From: Gammaproteobacteria bacterium
GTDB taxonomy: Bacteria; Pseudomonadota; Gammaproteobacteria; CAJXQU01
NCBI GenBank assembly: GCA_026984275.1
Contig: JALSSM010000114.1
Location: 1 to 18,459 of the forward strand
Direction: 5' to 3'
DNA length: 18,459 nt
Shown here: piece after piece, positions 1 to 8,543 of the stretch
Position numbering within the stretch: position 1 is the first letter of the stretch
How the letters are laid out: each line of letters begins with the position of its first letter
Notes under the pieces: generated by a model
Databases searched by the model: none
Told to the model about the DNA's origin: nothing
The model's input: only the letters and a program-made list of their open reading frames with translations
Position numbers and translations under genes: made by a program

Positions 1-792
1 CGAATAACTATCTCCTGTTTTTTTCTCAAGCAGCCATCGGGATTCCACAACCTCTTTCTCAATGGACTGTTTATCTTCACGGGAAAGAATTGGATGGGAA
101 ATTGTATGTGACCCAAAATTGATATTGTTTTCTTTCATCTCCTTAACCATTTCCCATGTGAGCATTGGGCTGATTTCCAAAGAAGATAAATCAACCTGTA
201 AACGCTCCAGAATTGTATCAACCAGCTCCCTTCTTTCTTTATCTGTAAATGTCTTTAACCAGAGATTAAGTTTATAAATGGCCAGATCACGATCTTCCTG
301 AGAATTTAGACTAAATTTTTCAGAACCCAAGTCTTCGAGATCAATGCTTTGTAATTGAGAGCTTAGTAAACCGGAAGTCAGTTTTTCGTACCAGAATATT
401 TCCTGTCCTTCCATGTGGCCATAACTTAAATAAATCGTTGCAGGTACATTATGCTTTCTTAAGATGGGAAATCCCTTTTCATAGTTATCTCGATATCCAT
501 CATCAAAGGTGATTGCAAACTTAACCTCATCATCAACAATCAGTTCTCCATTTTCGTTGATTAGAGCTTCTAATGGCACGATGTTATAACGGCTTGTTAT
601 CTCAGAGATAATTCGATCAAAAATCTCAGGACAAATCGTGAGTGGTAATTGATCACATTTATCATCGATTTTATGGAACATTAAAATGATGACACCACCT
701 TTTTTTAAACGTGCGTGGACAATGCCTGTTTTATTTAGAACTGATGCAGTAATACGCTTGACTACTGTTCTTATTTTCTTCTTAAAATTCAT
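1..792 (-). CDS. NodB-type polysaccharide deacetylase, 3' end cut by window edge
   Basis: An open frame of 264 codons runs from the ATG at 792-790 to the left edge without a stop, so the gene is partial. I translated it by hand. It opens with a basic N-terminus, then a strand ending in LMFHKID (about residues 38-43), the usual start of this fold. The catalytic/metal motif TFDDGY is at residues 95-100 (D97, D98), and a second motif SHTISHP supplies the H-x3-H metal ligands H229 and H233. About 125 residues separate the two, a long insert typical of deacetylases in exopolysaccharide loci. No signal peptide is evident, so cytoplasmic action or an unusual export route is possible. It follows the upstream glycosyltransferase by 3 bases with only a weak ribosome site, suggesting translational coupling. 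Likely role: removing N-acetyl groups from the polymer or its precursor. It is not the XrtA-specific deacetylase subfamily that begins with a TVDVEDYF-like motif. Confidence 0.85.
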   Translation of the reverse strand, partial: MNFKKKIRTVVKRITASVLNKTGIVHARLKKGGVIILMFHKIDDKCDQLPLTICPEIFDRIISEITSRYNIVPLEALINENGELIVDDEVKFAITFDDGYRDNYEKGFPILRKHNVPATIYLSYGHMEGQEIFWYEKLTSGLLSSQLQSIDLEDLGSEKFSLNSQEDRDLAIYKLNLWLKTFTDKERRELVDTILERLQVDLSSLEISPMLTWEMVKEMKENNINFGSHTISHPILSREDKQSIEKEVVESRWLLEKKTGDSYS

Positions 793-795
793 TTA

Positions 796-1920
796 TTAGT
801 CAGATTCAGGATTTTTCAATACAGAACGATAAACGTTTGCGAACTCCCGACTTTGTATTCCCGCACTAAATTCTTTTTCAACTCTGGTTCTGCATTTTTT
901 CCCGGCTTCTTTCATAAAATTAATTCCATCCAGAACAGATTGCATCTGCCTTGCAAGCTCATCAATATTCCCCGGCTGAAGCAATTTCCCATGATCATCC
1001 CTTAACAGATGTCCTACGGAACCTACTTCTGTCGCGACGATGGGTAAACCCGTCGCCATGGCTTCAAGAATGCTCATCGGCATACCTTCCGTATGCGATG
1101 GTGAAACATAGCAATCCATATCGTTTAAAATCCGTTCAACTTCCGTCCGGGACCCTGCAAATTTAACTTTGCTTCCTAACCCCAGAGACTGACTCAGTTC
1201 AACAAGATCTTCATAGAGAGGACCATTCCCAATCAATAACAGCCTTGCTTTACCATTCTTAACCGAGAGCTTGGAAAAAGCCTCTATCAAAAGACGGTGT
1301 CCTTTTTCTTCACTCATCCTGCCTATTGTTCCGAAGACAAAACTGGACGAGTCAAAACCCCAATAGTTTTTCCCGAAACCCTTTATATCAGGATTAAAGC
1401 TGTGATCATCCACCCCATTAGCAATTTGAGACAGTTTTTTACTTAACCCTGATCCGGATAAGGAATTAAAGAGAGGTTCTGAAACAACTGTAATATGAGA
1501 AACCATATGTAGCAGCAGATTTTCAACGAGTTCGAAAACACGGTTTTTTACATTACCAAGAGTTTTTCCATGTAGGGTTGCTACCTGTTTACAGCCAGCA
1601 AATTTTGATGCAATAAGACCATAAAAATGACTTTTGTAATCATGAGAATGAATGATATCAATCTGGTTTTCTTTGCAGACAGTAACGAGATGGTTAATCG
1701 TACGGAAGTCCATTCGGGACTTGCAGGGTATTTCGAGAGCTTTCAGCCCAGCTTGTTGTGCGCGATTAAGTAATGACTGGTCACCGCTGATGTAATTTTC
1801 AATACAGGCTAATGTCGTCTCGATGTGATCACCTGGTGAGCGTTTCATTAATGTGACGATCACCCTTTCCGCGCCATAAAATCCAGCACTGGATCGTAAA
1901 TGTAGAACCCGGACAACCAT
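796..1920 (-). CDS. GT4-family glycosyltransferase (exopolysaccharide assembly)
   Basis: Predicted 374-residue cytoplasmic GT-B glycosyltransferase. The N-terminal acceptor domain starts with VVRVLHLRSSAGFYGAERV, with the glycine-rich loop and GAER typical of GT4 enzymes. The C-terminal half has FGTIGRMSEEKGH, a nucleotide-sugar-binding strand, and the SHTEGMPMSILEAM segment with the E-x7-E pair (about E278 and E286) that binds the donor. It would add one sugar to the lipid-linked repeat unit. The ATG at 1920-1918 is preferred over the TTG at 1923 because it overlaps the TGA stop of the upstream gene as TGATG, a classic coupling arrangement, and leaves a normal N-terminus. The donor and acceptor sugars cannot be read from sequence. 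It resembles the glycosyltransferases found in XrtA-associated clusters. Confidence 0.9.
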   Translation of the reverse strand: MVVRVLHLRSSAGFYGAERVIVTLMKRSPGDHIETTLACIENYISGDQSLLNRAQQAGLKALEIPCKSRMDFRTINHLVTVCKENQIDIIHSHDYKSHFYGLIASKFAGCKQVATLHGKTLGNVKNRVFELVENLLLHMVSHITVVSEPLFNSLSGSGLSKKLSQIANGVDDHSFNPDIKGFGKNYWGFDSSSFVFGTIGRMSEEKGHRLLIEAFSKLSVKNGKARLLLIGNGPLYEDLVELSQSLGLGSKVKFAGSRTEVERILNDMDCYVSPSHTEGMPMSILEAMATGLPIVATEVGSVGHLLRDDHGKLLQPGNIDELARQMQSVLDGINFMKEAGKKCRTRVEKEFSAGIQSREFANVYRSVLKNPESD

Positions 1921-3227
1921 CAAATTCTTCGAAGTATTACGCCATGTGCAGGATTTTTCTCCCGGGTAAGCATTAATGCCCTTAATGAAAGCGCCAGATA
2001 AACATAAAAATAGGCAGAAAGCGGGTAATGTGTGTAGCGATCTCCAAAAATATTACCGAATGCAAGGCTCACAACCACACCAAAAAGTCCAATACCTAAC
2101 GCCTTATATAGCGGATCATCTGACTCATCATAGAGATTTCTTCCAACCTTGGATGCTCGCCACAAAATCACGAGAAAAATTATGAATCCAATGATCCCCT
2201 GCTCAGCAAGTAGTTTCATATAATAATTGTGGGTATCCATGTGATAAGGATTAAACTCAACAAATGTTAGATAACCTTTGCCGACAACTGGATTTTGAAG
2301 AAACTGTTCAAATGCATAACCCCAAAAAACAAACCGTGATTGTGCAGATTCATCCCTGGTCGACTCATCTTCAGCAGCGGAAATACTCTGGAACCTTTCC
2401 TGTACAGATGTAGGTAAAAAATTTAGTATTATTCCTCCAAAAACTAAAATCATTGGAATCAATATAAAAACAAGTTTTTTTCGTGTATGCCAGACAATTG
2501 CAAGCAATGCGACCAGGAATCCCAGATAAGCACCTCTAGAATAACTATAAACGATAGAATAAATGTTTAAAGCAATTAGTAATCCTAAAACTACTCGCAT
2601 TTTTGTTGTTTTTATAAAATAAAATAAGGTGATTAAGATTAAAGTATAAGAAGCATAAAAGGTTGCAATTTCATTACTCCCTAGAAGGGAGAAGGTTCCT
2701 CTTATCCTTGAATCATCATCATAATGCCAGCTGGAAACCTCAACATGCTGTGCATAAAAGACTCTAAACATATAAAGAAGTGGTAATATTGTTGCCACTA
2801 TCGCCAGAATAATTCCTCTTCTATCTCTGACACTATTTAAAGTAATGAAAAACAAAAAAGGGGCTAACAATATATCTTTAACATTGCCTATAACCACCAT
2901 GTCTATCTCACCTAATGTGATTTTATGCATAACTAAGGCGAATAGGAGTGAAACCATATAGAACAAAATTGGTTTATTCAGTGAGGTATGGGTTCCCTTA
3001 TTAAGATCAGGTCTAAATTTCCAAACCAGGAATGCGAAAATAAATAAAAGGTTTAAGACATTCAATCCTCCACCAAGACTTGGAAGCTTATTGATATAGA
3101 TATTCTGTAATGGAATCAGGAAGATTAAGAAAAGCAAGGGAAGATTAGACTTAATACCATCTTGCTCCCCAGCTTTAGATGGTATTTGAATTCGTGATGT
3201 CTTTTTAATAATTACGGATTCTGACAT
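1920..3227 (-). CDS. O-antigen ligase / polymerase-like membrane protein (WaaL/Wzy type)
   Basis: A 435-residue protein with about 12 hydrophobic segments from residue 30 onward and a hydrophilic N-terminal tail. Family hallmarks: YSRGAY around residue 229 with the conserved arginine R231 after a membrane segment, a large periplasmic loop at about 272-343, and DTHNYY (H333) followed by AEQGIIGF, the Wzy_C/O-antigen-ligase signature. Such proteins polymerise undecaprenyl-linked repeats or ligate glycan to an acceptor in the inner membrane, facing the periplasm. In XrtA-type loci a related protein has been proposed to act in O-glycosylation of sorted proteins, so both roles are open. It starts at ATG 3227-3225 with a weak GGGA about 10 bases upstream. 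It lies 24 bases after the preceding glycosyltransferase and overlaps the next gene by one base. Confidence 0.87.
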   Translation of the reverse strand: MSESVIIKKTSRIQIPSKAGEQDGIKSNLPLLFLIFLIPLQNIYINKLPSLGGGLNVLNLLFIFAFLVWKFRPDLNKGTHTSLNKPILFYMVSLLFALVMHKITLGEIDMVVIGNVKDILLAPFLFFITLNSVRDRRGIILAIVATILPLLYMFRVFYAQHVEVSSWHYDDDSRIRGTFSLLGSNEIATFYASYTLILITLFYFIKTTKMRVVLGLLIALNIYSIVYSYSRGAYLGFLVALLAIVWHTRKKLVFILIPMILVFGGIILNFLPTSVQERFQSISAAEDESTRDESAQSRFVFWGYAFEQFLQNPVVGKGYLTFVEFNPYHMDTHNYYMKLLAEQGIIGFIIFLVILWRASKVGRNLYDESDDPLYKALGIGLFGVVVSLAFGNIFGDRYTHYPLSAYFYVYLALSLRALMLTREKNPAHGVILRRI

Positions 3228-3251
3228 AACGATTAATATCCCGACTTGGTG

Positions 3252-4409
3252 CTATACACTTTTATCAGCAAGGCAAGTATTTCCCTCACTTTGTTCGATA
3301 ATACTCATATAGTTATCCAACATCTGTTCTAATGAAAACTGACTAGCCACATGATTAAATGCATTCTTTGCCATTTCATCGCGTAGTTCCTTAGAAACGT
3401 AAAGCTTTTCCATCGCATCAGCGATAGAAATTGATTCTGTTGACGTTAAGATTCCATCATTACCATCTCGTACAACCTCAACATTTCCACCTACATGGGA
3501 AGCAATAACAGGCTTTCTTGATGCCATTGCTTCCAACAATGCATTTGACAAACCTTCTGTATGACTTGCAAGCACGAATACATCGATACCGGCCAGTACT
3601 TTTTCCACATCATCTCTTGTTCCAAGAAAGTGAACGTAGGATTCAAGCTTTAGATCTGATACTTGTTCCTCTAGTTCTTGTTTTAAGAAGCCCTCACCAG
3701 CCAGTACAAGGTGTGGTTTATATCCTTTTTCGTGTAAAATTTTAAGAGCACCAATTACCGAAGCATGATTCTTAACGGGATTTAAATTGGCGACCATTCC
3801 AAAAATAATTTCATCTGACTGTATTCCAGCTTCGTTTCTTACCTCGGAACCACTCACTTTTTCAAAACGAGAAAGATCTACCGCATTATAAATGACGCTT
3901 ACTTTCTCAGGGGGGACTCCTTGAGAGACAATTGAATCTTTTACGGCTTCTGAAACGGCAATAAACTCTGTAAAAAGCTTATTTAGTAACCCATAAAGAA
4001 TCTCAAGTTTTTTACTATTTCTAAAACCTGTATCTCGACGATTTGAGATTCTCATTTTGATACCGGCAAGTGAACCAAGTTTTGCTGCAATAATGTCCGA
4101 AGATTCAAAAAAAGAAATAACACCGTCATAGTTGCCATTTCTCATGATCTTAAAAATTTCTTTTAAATATTTAATGGATGAAAAAGAAAAAACCTTTCTC
4201 AAAGGGACTCTAAAATAGTTAATCCCCTGAATCCTGCCATGACTGGTCTTGGCATCCATATCATCTGCATCAAAATAAATCACATCTACTGATACTCGCG
4301 ATTGATCAATGTTGGTCAGTAAATTCCAAAGGTGCATTTCGGCACCACCTTTCCCTCCAACATTTGTGTCGATCAGAATAAGAACTCGTTTTATTTTTTT
4401 TTCTTCCAT
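3252..4409 (-). CDS. GT4-family glycosyltransferase
   Basis: A 385-residue GT-B enzyme. The N-terminal domain opens with VLILIDTNVGGKGGAEMHL, a nucleotide-sugar transferase glycine-rich loop. The C-terminal donor domain has FGMVANLNPVKNH (about 203-215), VLAGEG (235-240) and SHTEGLSNALLEAM with the E-x7-E pair E285/E293. It belongs to the same family as the product at 796-1920 but is clearly diverged and is not a recent duplicate. Predicted role: cytoplasmic addition of a sugar to the polyprenyl-linked repeat unit. The start is the ATG at 4409-4407. No Shine-Dalgarno sequence is visible; the bases just upstream read CTCCTT, the complement of one. The 81 bases between this gene and the ATPase gene contain no recognisable terminator, so read-through within the operon is likely. 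Confidence 0.9.
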   Translation of the reverse strand: MEEKKIKRVLILIDTNVGGKGGAEMHLWNLLTNIDQSRVSVDVIYFDADDMDAKTSHGRIQGINYFRVPLRKVFSFSSIKYLKEIFKIMRNGNYDGVISFFESSDIIAAKLGSLAGIKMRISNRRDTGFRNSKKLEILYGLLNKLFTEFIAVSEAVKDSIVSQGVPPEKVSVIYNAVDLSRFEKVSGSEVRNEAGIQSDEIIFGMVANLNPVKNHASVIGALKILHEKGYKPHLVLAGEGFLKQELEEQVSDLKLESYVHFLGTRDDVEKVLAGIDVFVLASHTEGLSNALLEAMASRKPVIASHVGGNVEVVRDGNDGILTSTESISIADAMEKLYVSKELRDEMAKNAFNHVASQFSLEQMLDNYMSIIEQSEGNTCLADKSV

Positions 4410-4490
4410 AAGGAGTTTTTATAAATAGTGATCTAATCGGGGTTAACCAACTTTTCGAAGGTAATTAATTTTAAAGAATTTCAGTTTTTT

Positions 4491-5615
4491 CTAGCTGGAT
4501 TCACCTGATTCTGTTGGTGGATAAAACCCATGTATGACAGTTTTATCCTCTGGTACTATTTTTTCTATCTTTACAGGGTTTGACTCTTTTTGATCAACTG
4601 AAACAAGTTGTATGGAAGAGTCTTTCTTTTTCTCTTCTTCTTCCTTCTTTCTGAAAGACTCCAGCTTGCTATCCATCATTGCACTAAGAGCAGTAAGCAA
4701 TTGTTCTTGTTGAAGAAGTGGATTGACCGACTGATGTTGATTATTAGAAACTCCTGATTCAGCTTCATCAATACTCGCAGCAGGATCAAGCTCATCAGTT
4801 CCCCATGATTCCTCAACCAGGTCTCCACTAACCATTTCCAGGATTTTTTCATCTACCTCACTACTTTCTTCCAGACTTGCACACAAAAGAAGGCGATCAC
4901 AAAAGACGTTAATCTTTCTTGGGATACCTTTTGTATGCTCAAAAACTGCATCAAATGCCCGATCTGTAAACAATGGATTACCAATCCATCCAACCATTTT
5001 TAAACGATGAATAATGTATCCTTCAGTCTCTTCTCTGTTCATTGGTTTTAGATGATAGGCTGCAATGACACGTTGTCTTAGCTGCTCAAATTGAGGTAGT
5101 CGCATTGTTGCCCTGAACTCTCTCTGTCCCAGAAGAAAACTTTGTAATAAGGCTCTATTATCCATCTGGAAATTTGATAACATGCGCAACTCTTCTATTG
5201 ATCGTGGAGGCAGATTTTGTGCCTCGTCAACCAGAAGCAAAGCTCTTTTTCCTTCATGAGCGAGCTGTCTGAAAAAGGTCTCAAGATTTTTTAATAAAAC
5301 AGCTTTCGATACACCGTCATAAGCCAGTCCAAACTCTGCAGCAACGACTCTCAACAGATCATCTTCCTGAACTTGAGTCGTCACAATTTTTGCCGTCACA
5401 ATATGCTTGTTCTCAAGTTCATCTGATAAAGCATTTAACAGCGTTGACTTGCCTGTGCCTACATCACCGGTAATTACGATAAACCCTTCCATCGCCTTGA
5501 TACCGTAGAGAAGGTAGGATAAAGCACGTTTATGTCCATCACTTTCAAAGAAAAAACGATGATCAGGTGTTAACTGAAACGGTTTACCTGTTAAATTATA
5601 ATATTCTCGATACAT
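4491..5615 (-). CDS. ExeA/GspA-like AAA ATPase of the XrtA-type polysaccharide locus
   Basis: A 374-residue P-loop ATPase beginning MYREYYNLTGKPFQLTPDH, the characteristic start of the ExeA-like family including the putative secretion ATPase of PEP-CTERM loci. Walker A GDVGTGKST lies at residues 50-58 and Walker B LLLVDEAQNL at 126-135. An AAA lid region follows to about 260, with GIPRKIN near 230-236. The core equals the usual family length. The remaining 110 residues are a polar tail with a glutamine-rich stretch and a Lys/Glu-rich segment (about 320-331), probably coiled or disordered. It has no membrane segment and is probably cytoplasmic, working at the inner-membrane assembly complex. 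The start is ATG 5615-5613 with an AAAGC-type weak ribosome site. In related loci this gene follows the tyrosine autokinase, as here with a 62-base gap. The mechanistic role in this system is not established. Confidence 0.88.
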   Translation of the reverse strand: MYREYYNLTGKPFQLTPDHRFFFESDGHKRALSYLLYGIKAMEGFIVITGDVGTGKSTLLNALSDELENKHIVTAKIVTTQVQEDDLLRVVAAEFGLAYDGVSKAVLLKNLETFFRQLAHEGKRALLLVDEAQNLPPRSIEELRMLSNFQMDNRALLQSFLLGQREFRATMRLPQFEQLRQRVIAAYHLKPMNREETEGYIIHRLKMVGWIGNPLFTDRAFDAVFEHTKGIPRKINVFCDRLLLCASLEESSEVDEKILEMVSGDLVEESWGTDELDPAASIDEAESGVSNNQHQSVNPLLQQEQLLTALSAMMDSKLESFRKKEEEEKKKDSSIQLVSVDQKESNPVKIEKIVPEDKTVIHGFYPPTESGESS

Positions 5616-5677
5616 AAGCTTTGCTTTAATCCATTAAAAAAGTATTCTTACTTTTTGTCTATTGATTGATCTTAGTT

Positions 5678-6598
5678 TTATCTGGAATGGTGGTAATATC
5701 CATAATATCCAGACTCAGCTTCTTCATCACTCTGGTTCATGATCAAACCAACAAATTTCGAGTGATCCAGACGTTCAACCGCACTAATAAATTCTTTCTC
5801 TCTTGTTTCTCCAGCACGTACAACAAATGCAACCTGTCCAACCAGACTGGCCATGACTTGTGCTTCACTGGTCACCAGTATCGGCGGACAATCAAAAACT
5901 ATGATCCGATCTTTGTACCGGCTCGAAAGTTCACTAATGAGTATGGCCATCTTGTTACTCGACATCAGCTCTGTCGAATTGCTAACCTTCTTGCCTGTTG
6001 GCATGATTGTCAATCCATCAATGTCAGTTTTGAGTAATACATCATGAAGTTCAGCTTCACCTGTCAAATACTCTGTTAATCCTTTTTTACCAGCAGCACC
6101 AAATGTCTTCGTTGTATCTGATTTTGCAATGTCTGCATCGATCAGCAAAACAGTGCGATCTATTTCACGGGCAATACTTAAAGCCAGGTTGGTTGCAATA
6201 AATGTTTTACCCTCATCAGGAATTGAACTGGTCACCATGATCAAGTTACCGTTTTCTACTGGTGCATCACCTAATCCCGCAGCATTCACCAGCAACCTTC
6301 TTTTGATCATTCTTAATTCTTCTGTCAGGCGAGGGTTATCTTCGTCGCCAAGAATTATCTGAGCTTTCCGTAAACGCTTAAGATCTACTTTTATTTCTTC
6401 AGAACTATCTTGTTCTTCAGAGATCTCCAAATTCTGATCTTCACTACTTGAAAACCTGTGGCCACTTACTCGATCAGCCTCAGCAACAACCGCACCAAAG
6501 ACCTGAGACACGTTTTCAGAATCTTTCTTCTCAGCAATCCTGTTCGGCTCTATGGGGTCATGTGTCAGCTTTTCTACTGCTTTTTCAATGATACTCAT
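5678..6598 (-). CDS. BY-kinase: tyrosine autokinase of XrtA-type exopolysaccharide locus
   Basis: A 306-residue cytoplasmic bacterial tyrosine kinase, separate from its Wzz-like partner. The N-terminal 90 residues are acidic and probably flexible. The kinase core has Walker A SSIPDEGKTF (124-133, K131), Walker A' LLIDADIAKSD (152-162) and Walker B IIVFDCPPI (232-240). The C-terminus ends GYYGYYHHSR: four tyrosines (298, 299, 301, 302), a short autophosphorylation cluster of the Wzc/CapB type. BY-kinases cycle between phosphorylated and unphosphorylated forms to control polymer length and export, and need contact with the cytoplasmic end of the Wzz partner, encoded 18 bases upstream. Length and motif order match the XrtA-locus subfamily. 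It starts at ATG 6598-6596 preceded by a GAGAA sequence. The conserved Arg of the A' box (ADLRRP in Wzc) is replaced (ADIAKS). Confidence 0.92.
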   Translation of the reverse strand: MSIIEKAVEKLTHDPIEPNRIAEKKDSENVSQVFGAVVAEADRVSGHRFSSSEDQNLEISEEQDSSEEIKVDLKRLRKAQIILGDEDNPRLTEELRMIKRRLLVNAAGLGDAPVENGNLIMVTSSIPDEGKTFIATNLALSIAREIDRTVLLIDADIAKSDTTKTFGAAGKKGLTEYLTGEAELHDVLLKTDIDGLTIMPTGKKVSNSTELMSSNKMAILISELSSRYKDRIIVFDCPPILVTSEAQVMASLVGQVAFVVRAGETREKEFISAVERLDHSKFVGLIMNQSDEEAESGYYGYYHHSR

Positions 6599-6616
6599 AA
6601 TATTTTTCTCATATTC

Positions 6617-8275
6617 CTATAGTTCTTCCAAAACATCCTTGATCGGACTGATAACCCCATCTTCCAGCTGTTCTCCTACCTGATCAACATTAAAACCTGC
6701 ATAATTCTGAATCACATCAACATTAAATAAATACGCTAACATAAGAGCAGCATAAACAAGCAACAATGCTCCGGAGGCAAGTGAGTAAGTAATATTACCC
6801 GCACCTTTTGCCAAATGGTTGCCAACACTATTTAACTGCGAAACACTCCCAAGAACAGGTAAAGTTGTTAACTGTTTAACTGATTGCTTGTTGTAGATTT
6901 TTGGGCGTAGCATGGAAAGGAAAATAGCACCACCAATACCCGCACCAAGAGCAAGTAAAAATATTAATGTTATCCATTTGAGTCTGTTAGGGCCAGTTGG
7001 GACCAATGGAACTCTAGGTGGATCAATTATGTCGAATTGAAGTTCATCTGCATTACTAACACCTTCTGAAATATCGGCTGACCCTCTTCTTTTCAATAGT
7101 TCTTCATATTCTCGCTTATTGACTGAGTAGTCACGATCCAGACGTGCCAACTCCGCCTCAATATCAGGGAGCGTATCTGCAGCCGCCTCCATTTCTGCCA
7201 GTCTTTTTTCGTATTCTGACACACGCGTTTTGAGTGCCGCCACCATTGCATCGGCTTCTCCATAGGCCAGTTTTAATGTCTGATAAGCAGGGTTCGCAAT
7301 CGTGACAGGAGCCATTCTAACAGCCCCATTATCTGTTCCGGAAACAGCACCAGTCACACCAGCACTCTTCTGAGCTTCTAATTGCTGCAACCTTCTTTTC
7401 GCAGCAGCAACATCCGGGTGAGCATCAGAATATTTAAGCAATAAACCTGCGATTTCTGCCTGCGCTTCCATAATGCTGAGATCAATTGGATTCTGTGCAG
7501 AGCCACCTCGAATGACGCCCCCTCCACTGCTGGTATGACTTGGAGTCGTTTTTAATTGCTGACTGAGAGCGGAACGACGGTGCTCCTGTTCCTCTAAATC
7601 AAGTCGAGCTGTCTGCAATTGAGTTCTCATCGCCTCTAGCCGGGTAAAGTAAGTTCTGTCATCATTAACGAGGACGCCAGGATGCTCTTTTTTGAATTGC
7701 TTCAACCTTTCTTCTGCTGCGGTTAGCCTGATCTCATATTCAGCTATTTTTTCATCCAGGAATTTTTTTGTTACATCGGTATCAAGTCTATTTGCACCAA
7801 TTACTTTTTCTATAAATTGGTCTAATAATGACTGCACCACATTCTTGGCCATAACTGGATCGCGGTGTGTATAGGTAATCGTGTAAACATTATTAACTTC
7901 CCGACCACCACTGATCATAATATCTTCAGAAAGTTTCCGTATCATTTTCTCATAGGCTTCTGGTGTATCGATTTTCTTACCCATACCTGCATTTTTTGCA
8001 ACGGCTTCCAGGTTAGGACGGGCAAGCAGTGTTCGCTTCATGATTTCTGCTGTCGATTCCGTCACTGAGCTATCAACAGCGATCCCCTTCAGCAAAGGCT
8101 TCAACATTGAACGAGTGTCAACATAGACTCGAGTTGTTACTTCGTATCTGTCTGGAGCTATGATCACAGCGGTCCAACCAATAATCGCAAGTAACGCCGC
8201 CGCCGCTAACGCTAACCACCGATTTTCCCAGAAGCTTCTAAAAAAATGTTTTAACTGTTCTATTGTTTCTTCCAT
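6617..8275 (-). CDS. Wzz/PCP-type polysaccharide chain-length determinant (XrtA-locus type)
   Basis: A 552-residue polysaccharide co-polymerase. A first membrane helix at about 20-40 is followed by the Wzz domain starting YEVTTRVYVDTRSMLKPLL. A long periplasmic part is rich in coiled coil (about 165-245 and 330-395), with a Gly/Ser-rich break near 249-260. A proline-rich motif DPPRVPLVPTGPNR (418-431) immediately precedes the second membrane helix (434-456). About 95 more residues follow, including a third hydrophobic stretch (about 501-517) and an acidic tail. It controls polymer length and should activate the adjacent tyrosine kinase through its cytoplasmic parts. The start is ATG 8275-8273. 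It is probably the first gene transcribed from a promoter in the 268-base gap upstream. In related loci an outer-membrane exporter gene commonly sits directly before it, but none is present here. Confidence 0.92.
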   Translation of the reverse strand: MEETIEQLKHFFRSFWENRWLALAAAALLAIIGWTAVIIAPDRYEVTTRVYVDTRSMLKPLLKGIAVDSSVTESTAEIMKRTLLARPNLEAVAKNAGMGKKIDTPEAYEKMIRKLSEDIMISGGREVNNVYTITYTHRDPVMAKNVVQSLLDQFIEKVIGANRLDTDVTKKFLDEKIAEYEIRLTAAEERLKQFKKEHPGVLVNDDRTYFTRLEAMRTQLQTARLDLEEQEHRRSALSQQLKTTPSHTSSGGGVIRGGSAQNPIDLSIMEAQAEIAGLLLKYSDAHPDVAAAKRRLQQLEAQKSAGVTGAVSGTDNGAVRMAPVTIANPAYQTLKLAYGEADAMVAALKTRVSEYEKRLAEMEAAADTLPDIEAELARLDRDYSVNKREYEELLKRRGSADISEGVSNADELQFDIIDPPRVPLVPTGPNRLKWITLIFLLALGAGIGGAIFLSMLRPKIYNKQSVKQLTTLPVLGSVSQLNSVGNHLAKGAGNITYSLASGALLLVYAALMLAYLFNVDVIQNYAGFNVDQVGEQLEDGVISPIKDVLEEL

Positions 8276-8367
8276 ATCGTCCAGAATTGTTTAATTTAAT
8301 TTGATTAATACTTGTGTTCTCGACTTCAGAGAAACACTCCTCTTTTACTTACCACCCATCTCAGGCG

Positions 8368-8395
8368 ATCTTATTTCGACTAAAATCCTTGTCAA
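8368..8395 (-). promoter_or_regulatory. Candidate sigma-70 promoter for the chain-length/kinase genes
   Basis: On the minus strand a perfect -35 TTGACA (8395-8390) is followed by 16 bases and a -10 TAAGAT (8373-8368, four of six consensus). Transcription would begin near 8361, giving an untranslated leader of about 85 bases before the Wzz-like gene. It lies in the 268-base gap after the sugar-transferase gene, the largest gap inside the operon, so an internal promoter is plausible. Confidence 0.4.
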
Positions 8396-8441
8396 TCAGA
8401 TAACCTTGTAATAATAACAGAAGTTTATACACACTTTCGAT

Positions 8442-8457
8442 TGTCATATTACTGACA
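8442..8457. repeat. Inverted repeat TGTCA-N6-TGACA upstream of the internal promoter
   Basis: Perfect 5-base arms, 8442-8446 and 8453-8457, separated by TATTAC. It lies about 50 bases upstream of the candidate -35 at 8395, where an activator could bind. The arms resemble TGTC/GACA half-sites elsewhere in the window, but the spacing is N8 rather than N10. It is not followed by a T-tract, so it is unlikely to be a terminator. Confidence 0.35.
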
Positions 8458-8543
8458 TTTTAGTACCAACCGGTGTTCGATACTTCAAAATTTGCCACTC
8501 TTAACACATTATTACTTATGGCCGATGGGCAGGAACCAGATAT

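Noticed and set aside
796..4409. Recent duplication of the two GT4 glycosyltransferase genes
   Set aside because: The products share only family motifs (glycine-rich loop, HTEG-x6-LEAMA); the rest is too diverged for a recent copy.
5666..6037. 123-codon open frame on the plus strand
   Set aside because: It is antisense to the tyrosine autokinase gene, which has full family motifs; the plus-strand product resembles nothing recognisable.
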